From Myxococcota bacterium (lineage in GTDB: Bacteria; Myxococcota; JAJVIH01), in assembly GCA_022072125.1 (NCBI GenBank), contig JAJVIH010000046.1, positions 1 to 48,482 on the forward strand: a stretch of 48,482 nucleotides of DNA. Reading direction: 5' to 3'. How positions within the stretch are numbered: position 1 is the stretch's first letter; each line of letters begins with the position of its first letter. A program made the translations under genes and the position numbers. Under the pieces are notes generated by a model that saw only the letters and a list, made by a program, of their open reading frames with translations, did not search any database and was not told the origin of the DNA. This document shows positions 1 through 8,866 of this stretch, one piece after another.

Positions 1-115
1 CACCCGTGCGGCAGCGGCCGGATCATCCGCCCGCGCGCGGCCGGACGCCGGGATCGTTCGGGCTGGTGGAGGCAGGATGCGGGCGGGCGCGCTCCCGGGC
101 CTGGCGCGGGGCGGG

Positions 116-143
116 GCCTCCGCTGCCTTGCGGCAGCGGAGGC
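116..143. terminator. perfect GC-rich hairpin, possible terminator
   Basis: Twelve-base arms (116-127 and 132-143) pair perfectly around the loop TTGC. The hairpin lies about 110 bp beyond the stop of the lipoprotein gene that ends at 253 on the minus strand. Neither side has a T-tract, so it is not a classical intrinsic terminator; it could be a transcript-end stabiliser or part of something to the left. I see no convincing gene in 1-252. Confidence 0.3.
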
Positions 144-252
144 GGACCTCCATGCGAGCATGGTCGCATCATCAACAATCGCCAACCGCGGAGGGAACGA
201 TGGGCGCCGCCCGCCTGGTACATGAATGCTTTTTCGCGCCCAGTATCCGCTG

Positions 253-1011
253 TTATTTCTGGTGCGGCAGGAAACCGGAAAGAGAGCCCGCCGCCGTGGT
301 TGCGGCGGAGTTGTCCGGCAGGCGCGGCCCGTTCCACGTGAGATCCGCCAGGACCGCGCCGTCGAAATCCAGTTCGCCGGTGAGGCGGACCGTGGCGACC
401 GCGGGCAATCCCGCCGGCGGGGAACCGCGCACGATCAGCTTCTCCACCGCGATTTCCGGCGGCGGAATCAAGACCCCCGGACGGCCTGTCCGCAATGGAA
501 TGGCGTGGAAGGTTTGTCCCCCCACCAGCGCCAGGACAATGCAATCGCATTCACGGTTCAACTCCACCGAGGCGCTGACGAACGCCCCGGCGTCTCCCGG
601 GCGATGCCGCCAGGTCAGAAGTCCCACGTATTTCTGGGCGGCGCGCAGGCGCGAGCGCACGGGAATCTCCCGCCGCCCGGCGTGGGACCCCTCGTGAACC
701 AGCGTCCCCGTGAAACCGGGGACCATGCGCACGCCGGTTTCATGGGTCCCCGCCCGCAGGATGAGTTCCGAAGGAGGAATGGTGAAAATGGATGGCGAAG
801 CCCCGCCGCCCAGGGGAAGAATGGCCTTGTCTTCCGAATACAGAAATTCCGGCCAGGAAGAGGCCGGCGGCGGCTCCCGCGGTCCGCTGTCCGGAACCGG
901 AATGGGAGGCGCGTTTCCGCCGTCAAAGACGGAAGAGCGTCCCTCGCAGGCGCCCAACAGGAGCAAGCCGGACAGAAAAACGGTGATGGGGAGGTCGTTT
1001 CCTGTTCTCAT
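253..1011 (-). CDS. putative lipoprotein of unknown function
   Basis: A 252-residue protein starting at the ATG at 1011. This start places a short N-terminal region and a hydrophobic stretch (residues 7-21) directly before a lipobox LGAC with Cys22, so it should be processed by signal peptidase II. An in-frame ATG at 1023 is also possible; neither has a strong ribosome binding site. After the Cys comes a Pro/Ser/Asp-rich linker (about 23-55), then a probably beta-rich region with a C-D-C motif. I recognise no catalytic motif or family. It lies downstream of glpK on the same strand with a 198-bp gap, so co-transcription is possible but not shown. The lipobox is seen; envelope location is inferred; function is unknown. 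Confidence 0.6.
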   Translation of the reverse strand: MRTGNDLPITVFLSGLLLLGACEGRSSVFDGGNAPPIPVPDSGPREPPPASSWPEFLYSEDKAILPLGGGASPSIFTIPPSELILRAGTHETGVRMVPGFTGTLVHEGSHAGRREIPVRSRLRAAQKYVGLLTWRHRPGDAGAFVSASVELNRECDCIVLALVGGQTFHAIPLRTGRPGVLIPPPEIAVEKLIVRGSPPAGLPAVATVRLTGELDFDGAVLADLTWNGPRLPDNSAATTAAGSLSGFLPHQK

Positions 1012-1209
1012 GGAAACCCGCATGCATGGGCCTGCCGCAATCCACCCGGAGAAGCGGGCTGGAGCGCCAGACCGGCCCCTGGCCGGTGTATCCCGGGAGT
1101 GGGAACACAAGCGGCGGTTCATTGCAACGGCGGCGGCGCATCCTGGTCACGCCCGGGCGGAACGCAGGACGCCGGAACGGGGCTGGAGCGGAACAATCCC
1201 GGGGGTGCG

Positions 1210-2709
1210 TCAGCTTTCCGCGTTGAGGCGGGCGCGCCGCACCGCCAACCGCCATTTCGCGAGGTGCTGCTCGCGGGCGGCCGCCTTGATGGAAGGCTTC
1301 CACGCCGCGCCCTGTTTCCACGATTGGAGCAATTCCTTCTGGCTTTTCCACACGCCCGTGGCCAGTCCCGCCAGCGAGGCGGCGCCCAGCGCGGTGGTTT
1401 CAATATGGGCCGGGCGCACCACCTGGACATCCAGGATATCCGACAGGAACTGCATGAGCAGGCCGTTGCCCGACGCGCCGCCGTCCACCCGCAGGGATTT
1501 CATGCGGCGGCCTGTGTCCCGCTCCATCGCGGCGATCAGATCGCGGGTCTGGAAGGCGATGCCCTCCAGCGCGGCGCGGGCGATATGGCCTGGTCCGGTG
1601 TCGCGGCTCATTCCCGCGATGACCCCGCGCGCGGAGGCGTCCCAGTACGGCGCGCCAATGCCGGTCAGCGCGGGCACGAACACCACTTCGCCGGTGGAAT
1701 CCACGGTCCGGGCCAAGGCTTCCACTCCGGCGGAGGTCTTGATGAGCTTCAGGTTGTCGCGCAGCCATTGCACCGCCGCCCCGGCGACGAAAACGCTGCC
1801 TTCCAGCGCGTAGACCACCGGGCCTGACGCCGGCTTCCAGGCCACCGTGGTGAGCAGGCGCTCCTTGCTGTCCACCGGCCGCGCGCCGGTGTTGAGCAGC
1901 AGAAAGGCGCCCGTGCCGAAGGTGCATTTGGCCTCGCCCTCGCCGAAGCAGCCCTGGCCGAACAAGGCCGCCTGCTGGTCCCCCGCGATGCCCGCGATGG
2001 GAACGCCGTCCGGCAGGCAGTCCAGGCCCGAGGTGGTGCTGACCACCTCGCTGCTGCCCCGCACTTCCGGCAGGATTTCACGCGGAACTTCGAGTTTGTT
2101 CAGCAGCACGTCGTCCCAGTCCAGCGTGCGGATATTGAACAACATCGTGCGCGAGGCGTTGGAGGCGTCGGTCATATGGGCCCGGCCGCCCGAGAGCCTC
2201 CACACCAGCCAGGCGTCCACCGTGCCGAAGGCCAGCCTGCCCCTGGCCGCCGCGCTCCGGACGGATTTCGATCGCTGGAGAATCCACCGGACCTTGGTGC
2301 CGGAGAAATACGGGTCAATCACCAGCCCGGTGCGCGAACGCACCTCCTCCTCGAAACCGCTGTCCGTCAGTTCGCGGCAGTAACCGGCGGTGCGGCGGCA
2401 TTGCCAGACGATGGCGTTGTGGATGGGTTCGCCGGTGGCCCGGTCCCAGATGATCGCGGTTTCCCGCTGGTTGGTGATTCCCACCACGCCGATGTCGCCG
2501 CCCTTGATTTTCGCGGCCTTGAGCGCGGCGCGGATGGCCGCGACCGAGGAGTTCCAGATATCCAGGGGGTTGTGCTCGACCCATCCGGGTTTGGGATAGA
2601 TCTGCGGATATTCCACATTCTTCGAGCCCAGCGCCTGCAGTTCCTCGTTGAAAACGATCGCGCGGCTGCTGGTGGTGCCCTGATCAATGGCGAGGATGAA
2701 TTTGGCCAT
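1210..2709 (-). CDS. glpK: glycerol kinase
   Basis: ATP-dependent phosphorylation of glycerol to sn-glycerol 3-phosphate in the cytoplasm. The 499-residue length is normal for the FGGY sugar-kinase family. The N-terminal phosphate-binding motif DQGTTSSRAIVF is present, as are the glycerol-binding W-E/H region (GWVEHNPLDIW), the GDQQAALFGQ segment, the CTFGTGAFLL adenosine motif and the C-terminal DGGASGNGLLMQF motif. The start at 2709 has GGAG 7-10 bases upstream and a good promoter at 2746-2774. No glpF or glpD is adjacent, so glycerol uptake and oxidation are encoded elsewhere or absent. GpsA, which makes the same product from DHAP, lies 6 kb away. Family assignment is certain from the motifs. 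Confidence 0.97.
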   Translation of the reverse strand: MAKFILAIDQGTTSSRAIVFNEELQALGSKNVEYPQIYPKPGWVEHNPLDIWNSSVAAIRAALKAAKIKGGDIGVVGITNQRETAIIWDRATGEPIHNAIVWQCRRTAGYCRELTDSGFEEEVRSRTGLVIDPYFSGTKVRWILQRSKSVRSAAARGRLAFGTVDAWLVWRLSGGRAHMTDASNASRTMLFNIRTLDWDDVLLNKLEVPREILPEVRGSSEVVSTTSGLDCLPDGVPIAGIAGDQQAALFGQGCFGEGEAKCTFGTGAFLLLNTGARPVDSKERLLTTVAWKPASGPVVYALEGSVFVAGAAVQWLRDNLKLIKTSAGVEALARTVDSTGEVVFVPALTGIGAPYWDASARGVIAGMSRDTGPGHIARAALEGIAFQTRDLIAAMERDTGRRMKSLRVDGGASGNGLLMQFLSDILDVQVVRPAHIETTALGAASLAGLATGVWKSQKELLQSWKQGAAWKPSIKAAAREQHLAKWRLAVRRARLNAES

Positions 2710-2745
2710 GGCTGCTCCAGCGGGTGATGGGATGACTGGATGCGT

Positions 2746-2774
2746 GTATTAGCACCGCGGCCCGCATGCGCCAA
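2746..2774 (-). promoter_or_regulatory. sigma-70-type promoter for glpK
   Basis: On the minus strand, TTGGCG (2774-2769) and TAATAC (2751-2746) are separated by exactly 17 bp. Transcription would start near 2739, giving a leader of about 30 nt that contains the glpK ribosome binding site. The rest of the 342-bp glpK/oxidoreductase gap (2710-3051) holds no gene that I can support. Confidence 0.5.
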
Positions 2775-3051
2775 GCAGCGCACGGGCTTGAGTCCGGTAG
2801 GCCGGCGCGGCCGGGTTTTGATCCGCCGGGCGTCTTCCGCTCCCGCACGCCGGACGCCGGGCGCGGCGGCGCGCGATGATCTTTCCGCCCGCAACCATGG
2901 CTCCACGGCCGCGGGCCGGAAAAAACCCGGCCTCCCGGGCTGTTTGCCACCCGCGGCCCGGACCGTGTAAGCAATCCGCATGTTCACGGGCGTGGAGATG
3001 GGGCGCGCATGAAGAAACACCACGGGTTCCCCGCCGGAAAACACAGGCGCC

Positions 3052-4428
3052 ATGCACGAGGTTGAGGCGGATATTGTCGTCGCCGGGGCGGGAGTCGCCG
3101 GGTCCGCGGCCGCCGCTTTCCTCGCCCGCGCCGGGCGGAAGGTCGCCGTGGTCGAGGCGCGCGCCATCCACCTCGCCGGACCGCGCTGGGTCAATTATGT
3201 TCCCCCCTGGATGTTCGCGGAGGCGGGCATTGACAGGCCCATCGAGCCGGAATTGCTGGCCCGCGATTTTCCCCTGACCGCTGTCTCCGCCACGGGCAAG
3301 GGACGCATCCACATCCCGAAAAATCCCGCCCATGCGGTGGACATGCGGCGGCTGATCGCGCGCCTGCACGCCATGGCGGAACAGGCGGGCGCGCGGTTTT
3401 TCGGGCAGACCCGGATTGACTCCCTGGAGTTCGATGGAGACCGGCCCGCCATCTTGATCGCCCAGGAGCGCGTTCCCGGCCAACCCGAACGCACCCTGCG
3501 GCTGCGCGCCCGCGCCTTCGCCGACGCCACCGGTCTGCATGGCGCCCTGCTGCGCCGCCACCGGGAACTCTCCGCCCTTTGTCCGCCCGTCGCGCGCCGC
3601 GACATCTGCACCGCCGCCCAGGAAGTGCGGCGGGTGGCGGCCGCCGAAGGCGCGTTGCGGTTTCTGGACGAACACGGCGTCAAGCCGTCCGGCAGCCTGG
3701 CGTTCATGGGCGTGGCGGGCGGTTTTTCCACCCTCAGCGTGCAGGTGGACGCCAACCTCGGCACGGTGGATTTGCTCGCGGGCGGCGCGGGCGATGGTCC
3801 CTCCGGCCGCGAACTGCTGCGGGATTTCATCCGGCGGCAGCCGTGGATTGGGGAACTGGAGTCCGGCGGGGCGGCGGCCATTCCCTTGCGCCATCCCCAT
3901 GTGTTTCTGGCGGCCCCCGGCCTGTTCCTGCTGGGCGACACCGCGTGTCAGGTCTTTTCCGCCCATGGCAGCGGCGTGGGCATGGCGCTGATCGCCGCCC
4001 GCACCCTCGCGGACGCGCTGGCGGGGCATGATGATCCGGGATCGCCGGCGGCGGCGTTTGATTACAGCCGATCCTTCCACCGCCGCTGGAGCGGCGTGCT
4101 GGCGGCGATGGATATCTTCCGCCGGGCGGCGCAGGGGCTGACGGGCGAGGAACTGGCGCGGTTGATGGAAAGCGGCCTGGTGACCCCCCGCGGCATGACC
4201 GCCAATCTGGATCAGCGCCCGGTTCCGCCCACCCCCGCCGATCTCTGGCGGTTCACCGGCGCCCTGCTGCGGGGACGGGGACCTCCCGCGCGATTTCTGC
4301 GCGCCCTCGCGCGCGCGCCGCTGGCCGGGCGGGTGATGTCCCATCCGCCCGCCGCAAACAGCCACGCTGCGTGGAATCGCTTCGCACGCCGCGTGGAGAA
4401 GGTGTCCGGTGAAACCGCGGAAGGATGA
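3052..4428 (+). CDS. FAD-dependent oxidoreductase, geranylgeranyl-reductase/halogenase-like fold
   Basis: A 458-residue flavoprotein of the p-hydroxybenzoate-hydroxylase-like superfamily. The N-terminal Rossmann motif is GAGVAG (G12, G14, G17), with an acidic residue ending the second strand (VVEAR) to bind the FAD ribose. The second FAD motif LLGDTACQVFSAHGSGVG lies near residues 300-315. A DATG-type motif (ADATGLHGALLRR) is near 160. Substrate cannot be read from sequence; the halogenase WxWxIP motif is absent, so halogenation is unlikely. It is divergent from glpK and its stop directly abuts the stop of the convergent gene at 4429. Reduction or hydroxylation of a lipid or polyketide-like substrate is possible, but that is a guess. 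Confidence 0.85.
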   Translation: MHEVEADIVVAGAGVAGSAAAAFLARAGRKVAVVEARAIHLAGPRWVNYVPPWMFAEAGIDRPIEPELLARDFPLTAVSATGKGRIHIPKNPAHAVDMRRLIARLHAMAEQAGARFFGQTRIDSLEFDGDRPAILIAQERVPGQPERTLRLRARAFADATGLHGALLRRHRELSALCPPVARRDICTAAQEVRRVAAAEGALRFLDEHGVKPSGSLAFMGVAGGFSTLSVQVDANLGTVDLLAGGAGDGPSGRELLRDFIRRQPWIGELESGGAAAIPLRHPHVFLAAPGLFLLGDTACQVFSAHGSGVGMALIAARTLADALAGHDDPGSPAAAFDYSRSFHRRWSGVLAAMDIFRRAAQGLTGEELARLMESGLVTPRGMTANLDQRPVPPTPADLWRFTGALLRGRGPPARFLRALARAPLAGRVMSHPPAANSHAAWNRFARRVEKVSGETAEG

Positions 4429-5010
4429 TCAGCGGGCCGCCTGGGCCACGCCGCCCTCCTTGCGGATCGGCACGATCTCGAACGTCGAGGAGGATTTGAC
4501 CGGCACCGTCACACCGGTGCGCTTGTTGAACAGGCGCACTTCAATGGCCGGACGCTTTTCGAAACGCATCAGACCATCCTGGGTGAAGTTGACCACCTGC
4601 ACTTCGTAGCTGTCGCCGTCGGTCACCTCGAATTCGTGGGTGGAGCGGACGTGAAATTCATAGTCGCGCAGGTAGGTGAACAATCCATGCTCTCCGCGAT
4701 AGATCGACTGCACATCCAGACGGTGCCTGCCCGAGGGAATGCGATGCGTTCCGATATCAATTTTTTTGGTCGCCTGGAAGCTCTTGTTCCGCCTGACCGC
4801 GGGCAAGGCGATGACATTATCGTTCAGATAATACGCCGTATTGCGCAACTGGTATGTGCCGGGCATCTGATCCACATGCATGACCCACAACTCGGATTTG
4901 AGGCCAGGCCCCGTCGAGGAAGCCCCAGTGGCCGGCTTGCCCTGCGCGTAAGCCGGAACAGCGATGAAAATGGAAAAAGACAGCACGCAGGCCGTCAATA
5001 GGTTGGACAT
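4429..5010 (-). CDS. exported protein of unknown function
   Basis: A 193-residue protein from the ATG at 5010, preceded by GGGGGA. The N-terminus is a clear Sec signal peptide: hydrophobic residues 4-20 and an AYA-QG cleavage site near residue 23. The mature part looks beta-rich, with a central segment rich in Tyr, Arg and His (about 60-130), and no cysteines. I recognise no enzyme motif. It lies downstream of the lipid A operon on the same strand, 123 bp after lpxI, where lpxB is often found, and could be expressed by read-through. Periplasmic location is inferred from the signal peptide; no function is proposed. Confidence 0.7.
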   Translation of the reverse strand: MSNLLTACVLSFSIFIAVPAYAQGKPATGASSTGPGLKSELWVMHVDQMPGTYQLRNTAYYLNDNVIALPAVRRNKSFQATKKIDIGTHRIPSGRHRLDVQSIYRGEHGLFTYLRDYEFHVRSTHEFEVTDGDSYEVQVVNFTQDGLMRFEKRPAIEVRLFNKRTGVTVPVKSSSTFEIVPIRKEGGVAQAAR

Positions 5011-5133
5011 AACATGATCCCCCAGAAAAACGTGGTTTCCTCGCACCCGCCCGGGGTCATAACCGTCCCGGGAATGAACGTCAAGCACGCCACGCATTGG
5101 CGAGCGACTTCATTGGATGGAAGCGGGAGGCGG

Positions 5134-5940
5134 TCAGACCCCGGTGACGAACAATCCCAGGTCATCGGCGAGGGCGATCGTCCGTTCCTTTTCAATGATC
5201 CAGGCGCGGCGGGCCGCCACCGCCGCGCCCCGGGCGCCCGCCGCATGCAGGTTGAGGATGGTTTGCGGGCCAATGGCCGGCAAATCAAAGCGCTGGTCGT
5301 GGTTCAAACCTCCGGCCTTGACCAGCACAAAGCCGCCGGAGGACAACTGTCCCGCCCGGGCGATCAGGGCGTCGGCGCCTTCGATGGCTTCCACCGCCAA
5401 ACAGACGCCCTTATGGATGGCCACGGCCTGACCCACCTCCGCCTGGTTCAGCACGCGCAAAATCTCCATGCCGGTTTCGATGTCCCGGCGCCCGGCGGCG
5501 TCCGGTTTGCGGCGGGTCACCGGACCTTCCCCGGCCAGCCACTCCGGAATGATTTCATGCCCGGCGCGCACGGCGACGCCGTTCGACTCCAGGTGGTCCG
5601 CCAGCGCCGTCAGCAGGGAATTATCGCCGCGCCATTTGAGCCGCGCCAGCAGCAGCATCGCCGTTGCATCCGGACGCGCGCCGCCGAACAGCCGGGTCTT
5701 GCGGACGCCGCCCGCGAAAACCGCGGCGGAAGCGCCGGCCTCCAGAAGGTGATCGGTCAGCGCGCCGATTTGTCCCACATGAATCCAGCGGACCGGCGCA
5801 AGGCCGGCGATGGCGGGATCGGTCTCTCCCTCGTGCGCCACCACGATAACCGGGCGGCCGTTCTCCGCCAGGCGGCGGACAATCGCGAGGGGCAGCGCGC
5901 CATTGCCCGCGATCACGCCAATGGGCGCGGGATCACTCAT
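5134..5940 (-). CDS. lpxI: UDP-2,3-diacylglucosamine pyrophosphatase LpxI
   Basis: Hydrolyses UDP-2,3-diacylglucosamine to lipid X and UMP in lipid A synthesis; LpxI replaces LpxH in many alpha- and deltaproteobacteria. The 268-residue product matches the family length. Recognisable features are the N-terminal IGVIAGNGALPL motif, VAHEGETDP, the central GGVRKTRLFGGARPD region, and the C-terminal segment with GLNHDQRFDLPAIGP followed by NLHAAGARG. The start at 5940 overlaps the 3' end of lpxA by 8 nt, implying translational coupling. It is the last gene of the skp-lpxD-fabZ-lpxA-lpxI run. No lpxB follows. Confidence 0.93.
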   Translation of the reverse strand: MSDPAPIGVIAGNGALPLAIVRRLAENGRPVIVVAHEGETDPAIAGLAPVRWIHVGQIGALTDHLLEAGASAAVFAGGVRKTRLFGGARPDATAMLLLARLKWRGDNSLLTALADHLESNGVAVRAGHEIIPEWLAGEGPVTRRKPDAAGRRDIETGMEILRVLNQAEVGQAVAIHKGVCLAVEAIEGADALIARAGQLSSGGFVLVKAGGLNHDQRFDLPAIGPQTILNLHAAGARGAAVAARRAWIIEKERTIALADDLGLFVTGV

Positions 5941-6757
5941 CGTCCCCGGGATGGACGGCGCCGGGATTCTTGCGCCAGGAACACAGACCCATTTTACCGC
6001 CCGCCACGAACTCCAGCAGTTCCGCCGTTTCAGGATGCTGGCGCGCCAGGCTTTCCCGGATTTCCGCCAGATGCCGCTCGCGGCTTCCATGCGTGGAAAA
6101 CAGGATGCGCAGGGCCTGCCGGTACGCCCCCATGGCCCCGCCAGACCAGCCGAGTTTGCGGCAGCCTTGTGCGTTCAGTCCCAGCAGCCGGGCGCGGTCC
6201 CCCGCCGCGCGCACGCAGGGCGGCACGTCGGCCGGAACCATGGCCCCCGCCGCCACGAACGCGCCGCGCCCGATGCGCGCGAAGGGACCCACGGCGGCGA
6301 AACCGCCAAAAGCCGCCTGATCGCCCACCATCACGTGGCCCGCCAGGGTGGCCCCGTTGGCGAAAATGCAGCCGTCGCCAATGACGCAGTCATGGGCGAT
6401 ATGAACATAGGCCATGAACAGATTGCCCGCGCCGATGCGGGTGACGCCCCCGCCATGGGCGGTGCCGCGGTTGACGGTCACCGACTCCCGGAAGGTGTTG
6501 CCGTCGCCGATGATCAACTCCGACGGCTCGCCCCTGAATTTGAGGTCTTGCGGCTCCCCGCCCAGCACGCAAAAAGGATGCACGCGGTTCTTGCGGCCCA
6601 TCCGCACCCCGGAGCGGATGACCGCATGGGCGTCAATCACGCAGCCGGGGCCGATCTCCACGCCGGCTTCAATGACCGCGCCCGGGCCGATGATCGCGTC
6701 TCCGGCGATTTTCGCCTGGGGGGAAATCCATACCGGAGAATGACTGGACCTGTTCAC
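5933..6757 (-). CDS. lpxA: UDP-N-acetylglucosamine acyltransferase LpxA
   Basis: First committed acyl transfer of lipid A synthesis, moving a hydroxyacyl group from ACP to UDP-GlcNAc. The 274-residue protein shows left-handed beta-helix hexapeptide repeats from about residue 10 to 190 (IGPGAVIEAGVEIGPGCVID and similar), the substrate loop NTFRESVTVNRGT, and the catalytic-His segment MAYVHIAHDCVIGDG. The C-terminal helical part (about 195-274) contains LLGLNAQGCRKLGWS. The start is GTG at 6757, overlapping the fabZ stop as GTGA, so translation is probably coupled. An upstream in-frame ATG exists but would lie deep inside fabZ. Confidence 0.95.
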   Translation of the reverse strand: MNRSSHSPVWISPQAKIAGDAIIGPGAVIEAGVEIGPGCVIDAHAVIRSGVRMGRKNRVHPFCVLGGEPQDLKFRGEPSELIIGDGNTFRESVTVNRGTAHGGGVTRIGAGNLFMAYVHIAHDCVIGDGCIFANGATLAGHVMVGDQAAFGGFAAVGPFARIGRGAFVAAGAMVPADVPPCVRAAGDRARLLGLNAQGCRKLGWSGGAMGAYRQALRILFSTHGSRERHLAEIRESLARQHPETAELLEFVAGGKMGLCSWRKNPGAVHPGDDE

Positions 6758-7197
6758 TCCGCTTTCCTGATCACCCGCGCGGTGATGACCGCTTCGCACG
6801 CGAGTTCTCCCCCGGCTTGCGCGCGCGCCGACTGTTTCCACACCCCCAGTTTTTGTTGCAGAATCCGGCATTCCATGTCCAGCCGGTCGCCCGGTATCAC
6901 CTGGCGCCGGAATTTCACCTTGTCCAGACCGGTCAGCAGGAACAAATCCCGCTCCGGATCGTACCCGCCCGATTCATATACCAGCAGGCCCGCCAATTGC
7001 GAGAGCGCTTCCAGCGTCATCACCCCCGGCAACACCGGATGCTCCGGAAAATGCCCGGGAAAAAACGGCTCGTTGATGGTGACGTTCTTGAACCCGCGAA
7101 TCCATTCGTTCGCCCGGAAGTCCTCGACCCGGTCCACCAGCAGAAAGGGGAAACGGTGCGGCAGGACCTGCTGGATATGCCGGATGCCGCGCGTCAT
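6754..7197 (-). CDS. fabZ: 3-hydroxyacyl-ACP dehydratase FabZ
   Basis: Dehydrates 3-hydroxyacyl-ACP in type II fatty acid synthesis and so competes with LpxA and LpxD for the same acyl-ACP pool. The 147-residue product is a typical single hotdog domain. The catalytic His is in FFPGHFPEHPVLPG and the catalytic Glu in TLEALSQLAG. The N-terminal substrate segment reads QVLPHRFPFLLVDRV. The ATG at 7197 lies 4 bp after the lpxD stop; the 3' end overlaps lpxA. Its position between lpxD and lpxA is the conserved order in many proteobacteria. Confidence 0.97.
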   Translation of the reverse strand: MTRGIRHIQQVLPHRFPFLLVDRVEDFRANEWIRGFKNVTINEPFFPGHFPEHPVLPGVMTLEALSQLAGLLVYESGGYDPERDLFLLTGLDKVKFRRQVIPGDRLDMECRILQQKLGVWKQSARAQAGGELACEAVITARVIRKAE

Positions 7198-7201
7198 GCT
7201 G

Positions 7202-8260
7202 TCAGCGGCGGCGGGCGGCGACGAACTGATTCTCCAGTTCCTTGAGCCGTTTTTCCAGTTCAGGCAGGCGCTGGACAATCGCCTGGCCGCGCAGCCAGCG
7301 GAAATGCTCCACCGCCGGATAACCCGCCACCGTGCAGTGCGGACCCACGTCGTTGATGACGCCCGACTTGCCCGCGATCACGGCGTTTTCGCCCACGGTC
7401 ACATGTCCGGTCACGCCCACCTGCCCGCCCAGCACCGCCCCGTCTTCAATGCGGGTGCTGCCCGCCACGCCCACCTGGGCGGCGATCAGGCAGCCCTTGC
7501 CCACATGAACGTTGTGGCCAATCTGCACCAGGTTGTCGAATTTGCTGCCCGCGCCGATGCGCGTCTCGCCGATGGCTCCGCGATCAATGCAGCAGTTGGC
7601 CCCCAGGTCCACGTCGTCCTCGATCACCACCACGCCCAACTGGGCGCCGCGCAACATGCCCTCGGAGGATTTCACGAAGCCAAATCCCTCCGCCCCGATC
7701 ACGCATCCCGAACCGATGCGCACCCGGGCGCCGATGGTGCAATAACCATGGATGGTCACCCGCGGACCGATATCGCAGCCTTCGCCGATGGTGATGTCAT
7801 TTTCAATGACGCCGCCGGCGCCGATGCGGGTTCCGCCGCCGATGCGCACCCGGGGCCCGATGACCGCGTTGTTCTCCACCCGCGCCCGCGGGTCCACTTC
7901 CGCCAGGCGGTGGATATAGGCGGAGGGTGCGATCCACGGCTCCACCTCCGGCGGGGGAAACATCACCGCCACGATTTTCAGGAAGGCGATGTCCGGGCGG
8001 GCGTGCTCGATCAGGGCCGCATTGGGCAGGATATCGTCAATCTCCTCGCGGTCGCGCGGGGTGACGATCAGCAGCGCGGCCTTCGAGCGCAACAGACGCT
8101 CGCGGTAGCGGTGGTCGGAATAGAAAGCGACAGCCCCGCTGTCTTCCTCGCCAATCGCCGCCACGGCGTTGATGGAGAGGGAGGCGTCGCCCGCCAGCCT
8201 GCCGTTGCAGATGCTGGCGAGTTCGCCGGCGGTGAAGGATCGCAGGGCTGTGACGGCCAT
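7202..8260 (-). CDS. lpxD: UDP-3-O-acylglucosamine N-acyltransferase LpxD
   Basis: Third step of lipid A synthesis: N-acylation of UDP-3-O-acylglucosamine using hydroxyacyl-ACP. The 352 residues comprise an N-terminal uridine-binding domain (about 1-110), a left-handed beta-helix of hexapeptide repeats (about 115-310) and a C-terminal helix likely to form a coiled coil (LPELEKRLKELENQF). The catalytic His lies in LVQIGHNVHVGKG. The C-terminal helical tail is a little longer than in the E. coli enzyme. It starts 15 bp after the skp stop and ends 4 bp before fabZ. Confidence 0.96.
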   Translation of the reverse strand: MAVTALRSFTAGELASICNGRLAGDASLSINAVAAIGEEDSGAVAFYSDHRYRERLLRSKAALLIVTPRDREEIDDILPNAALIEHARPDIAFLKIVAVMFPPPEVEPWIAPSAYIHRLAEVDPRARVENNAVIGPRVRIGGGTRIGAGGVIENDITIGEGCDIGPRVTIHGYCTIGARVRIGSGCVIGAEGFGFVKSSEGMLRGAQLGVVVIEDDVDLGANCCIDRGAIGETRIGAGSKFDNLVQIGHNVHVGKGCLIAAQVGVAGSTRIEDGAVLGGQVGVTGHVTVGENAVIAGKSGVINDVGPHCTVAGYPAVEHFRWLRGQAIVQRLPELEKRLKELENQFVAARRR

Positions 8261-8275
8261 ATAGGTTCCGCGAGG

Positions 8276-8866
8276 TTACTTTTTTCCGGGCTCCGGTTTG
8301 GCGTCCTTGTTCTCGCCTTCCTTGGGAGCCGCGGCCTTGGAGGGATACCGTTCATTGTACAGCCGCACCAGTTGTTCGGTGACATTCATTCCCGGCTTGG
8401 CGTAGATGATATTGGTGTCGGTTTTCTCCATGATCATGACGAATCCCTCCTTCTCGGCGATCTCCTTGGCGATGATGCTCATCTTGCCGAAGATTTCCCG
8501 GGTCAGGCGGCCCTCCTCCTTGCTGAGTTCGGTCTGCAGCTTCATGTAGAGCTGCTGCAGTTCCATGAACTTCTTCTGCAGTTCGGTTTCCTTGGCGCGG
8601 CGGGCGTCCACGGTCAGCAGGTTGGCCTGGGCGTCGTATTCTTCCTTGAGTTTCTTGAGTTCTTCCTGCTTCTTGTCGAGGGTTTTCTGTTTTTCGTCGA
8701 AGTCCTTCTTGAGGGCGGCCTTGGCGTTCCGGCCTTCATCCACCTCGCTGAGGGCGGCCTGCAGGTCCACATAGGCGATCTTGACGTTCTGGGCGGCCGC
8801 ATCCAGCGCGAACAGCGCCAGCGCCAGCGCCAGCGTGGCGGTTCCGGGCAGTTTGATAAGGTTCAT
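8276..8866 (-). CDS. skp: periplasmic chaperone Skp/OmpH
   Basis: Holds unfolded outer-membrane proteins in the periplasm on their way to the BAM complex. The 196-residue protein begins at the ATG at 8866 (CAGGA about 11 bases upstream). It has a signal peptide (hydrophobic 8-24, cleavage near DAAAQN), the strand KIAYVDLQAAL, then a long charged coiled coil rich in Lys/Glu (about 50-145) typical of Skp tentacles, and the closing strands GFVMIMEKTDTNIIYA. The C-terminal 30 residues are an extra charged tail ending GKK. An in-frame ATG at 8890 has no better signal. It heads the lipid A operon; bamA, usually just upstream, is replaced by the divergent gpsA. Confidence 0.92.
   Translation of the reverse strand: MNLIKLPGTATLALALALFALDAAAQNVKIAYVDLQAALSEVDEGRNAKAALKKDFDEKQKTLDKKQEELKKLKEEYDAQANLLTVDARRAKETELQKKFMELQQLYMKLQTELSKEEGRLTREIFGKMSIIAKEIAEKEGFVMIMEKTDTNIIYAKPGMNVTEQLVRLYNERYPSKAAAPKEGENKDAKPEPGKK

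Noticed and set aside
226-1827. 533-codon plus-strand frame spanning the end of glpK and the 253-1011 lipoprotein
   Set aside because: It overlaps two minus-strand genes and has no start signal or recognisable domain.
2749-4365. 538-codon minus-strand frame opposite the FAD oxidoreductase
   Set aside because: The plus-strand frame carries FAD motifs; the antisense frame also overlaps the glpK promoter and is compositionally a shadow.
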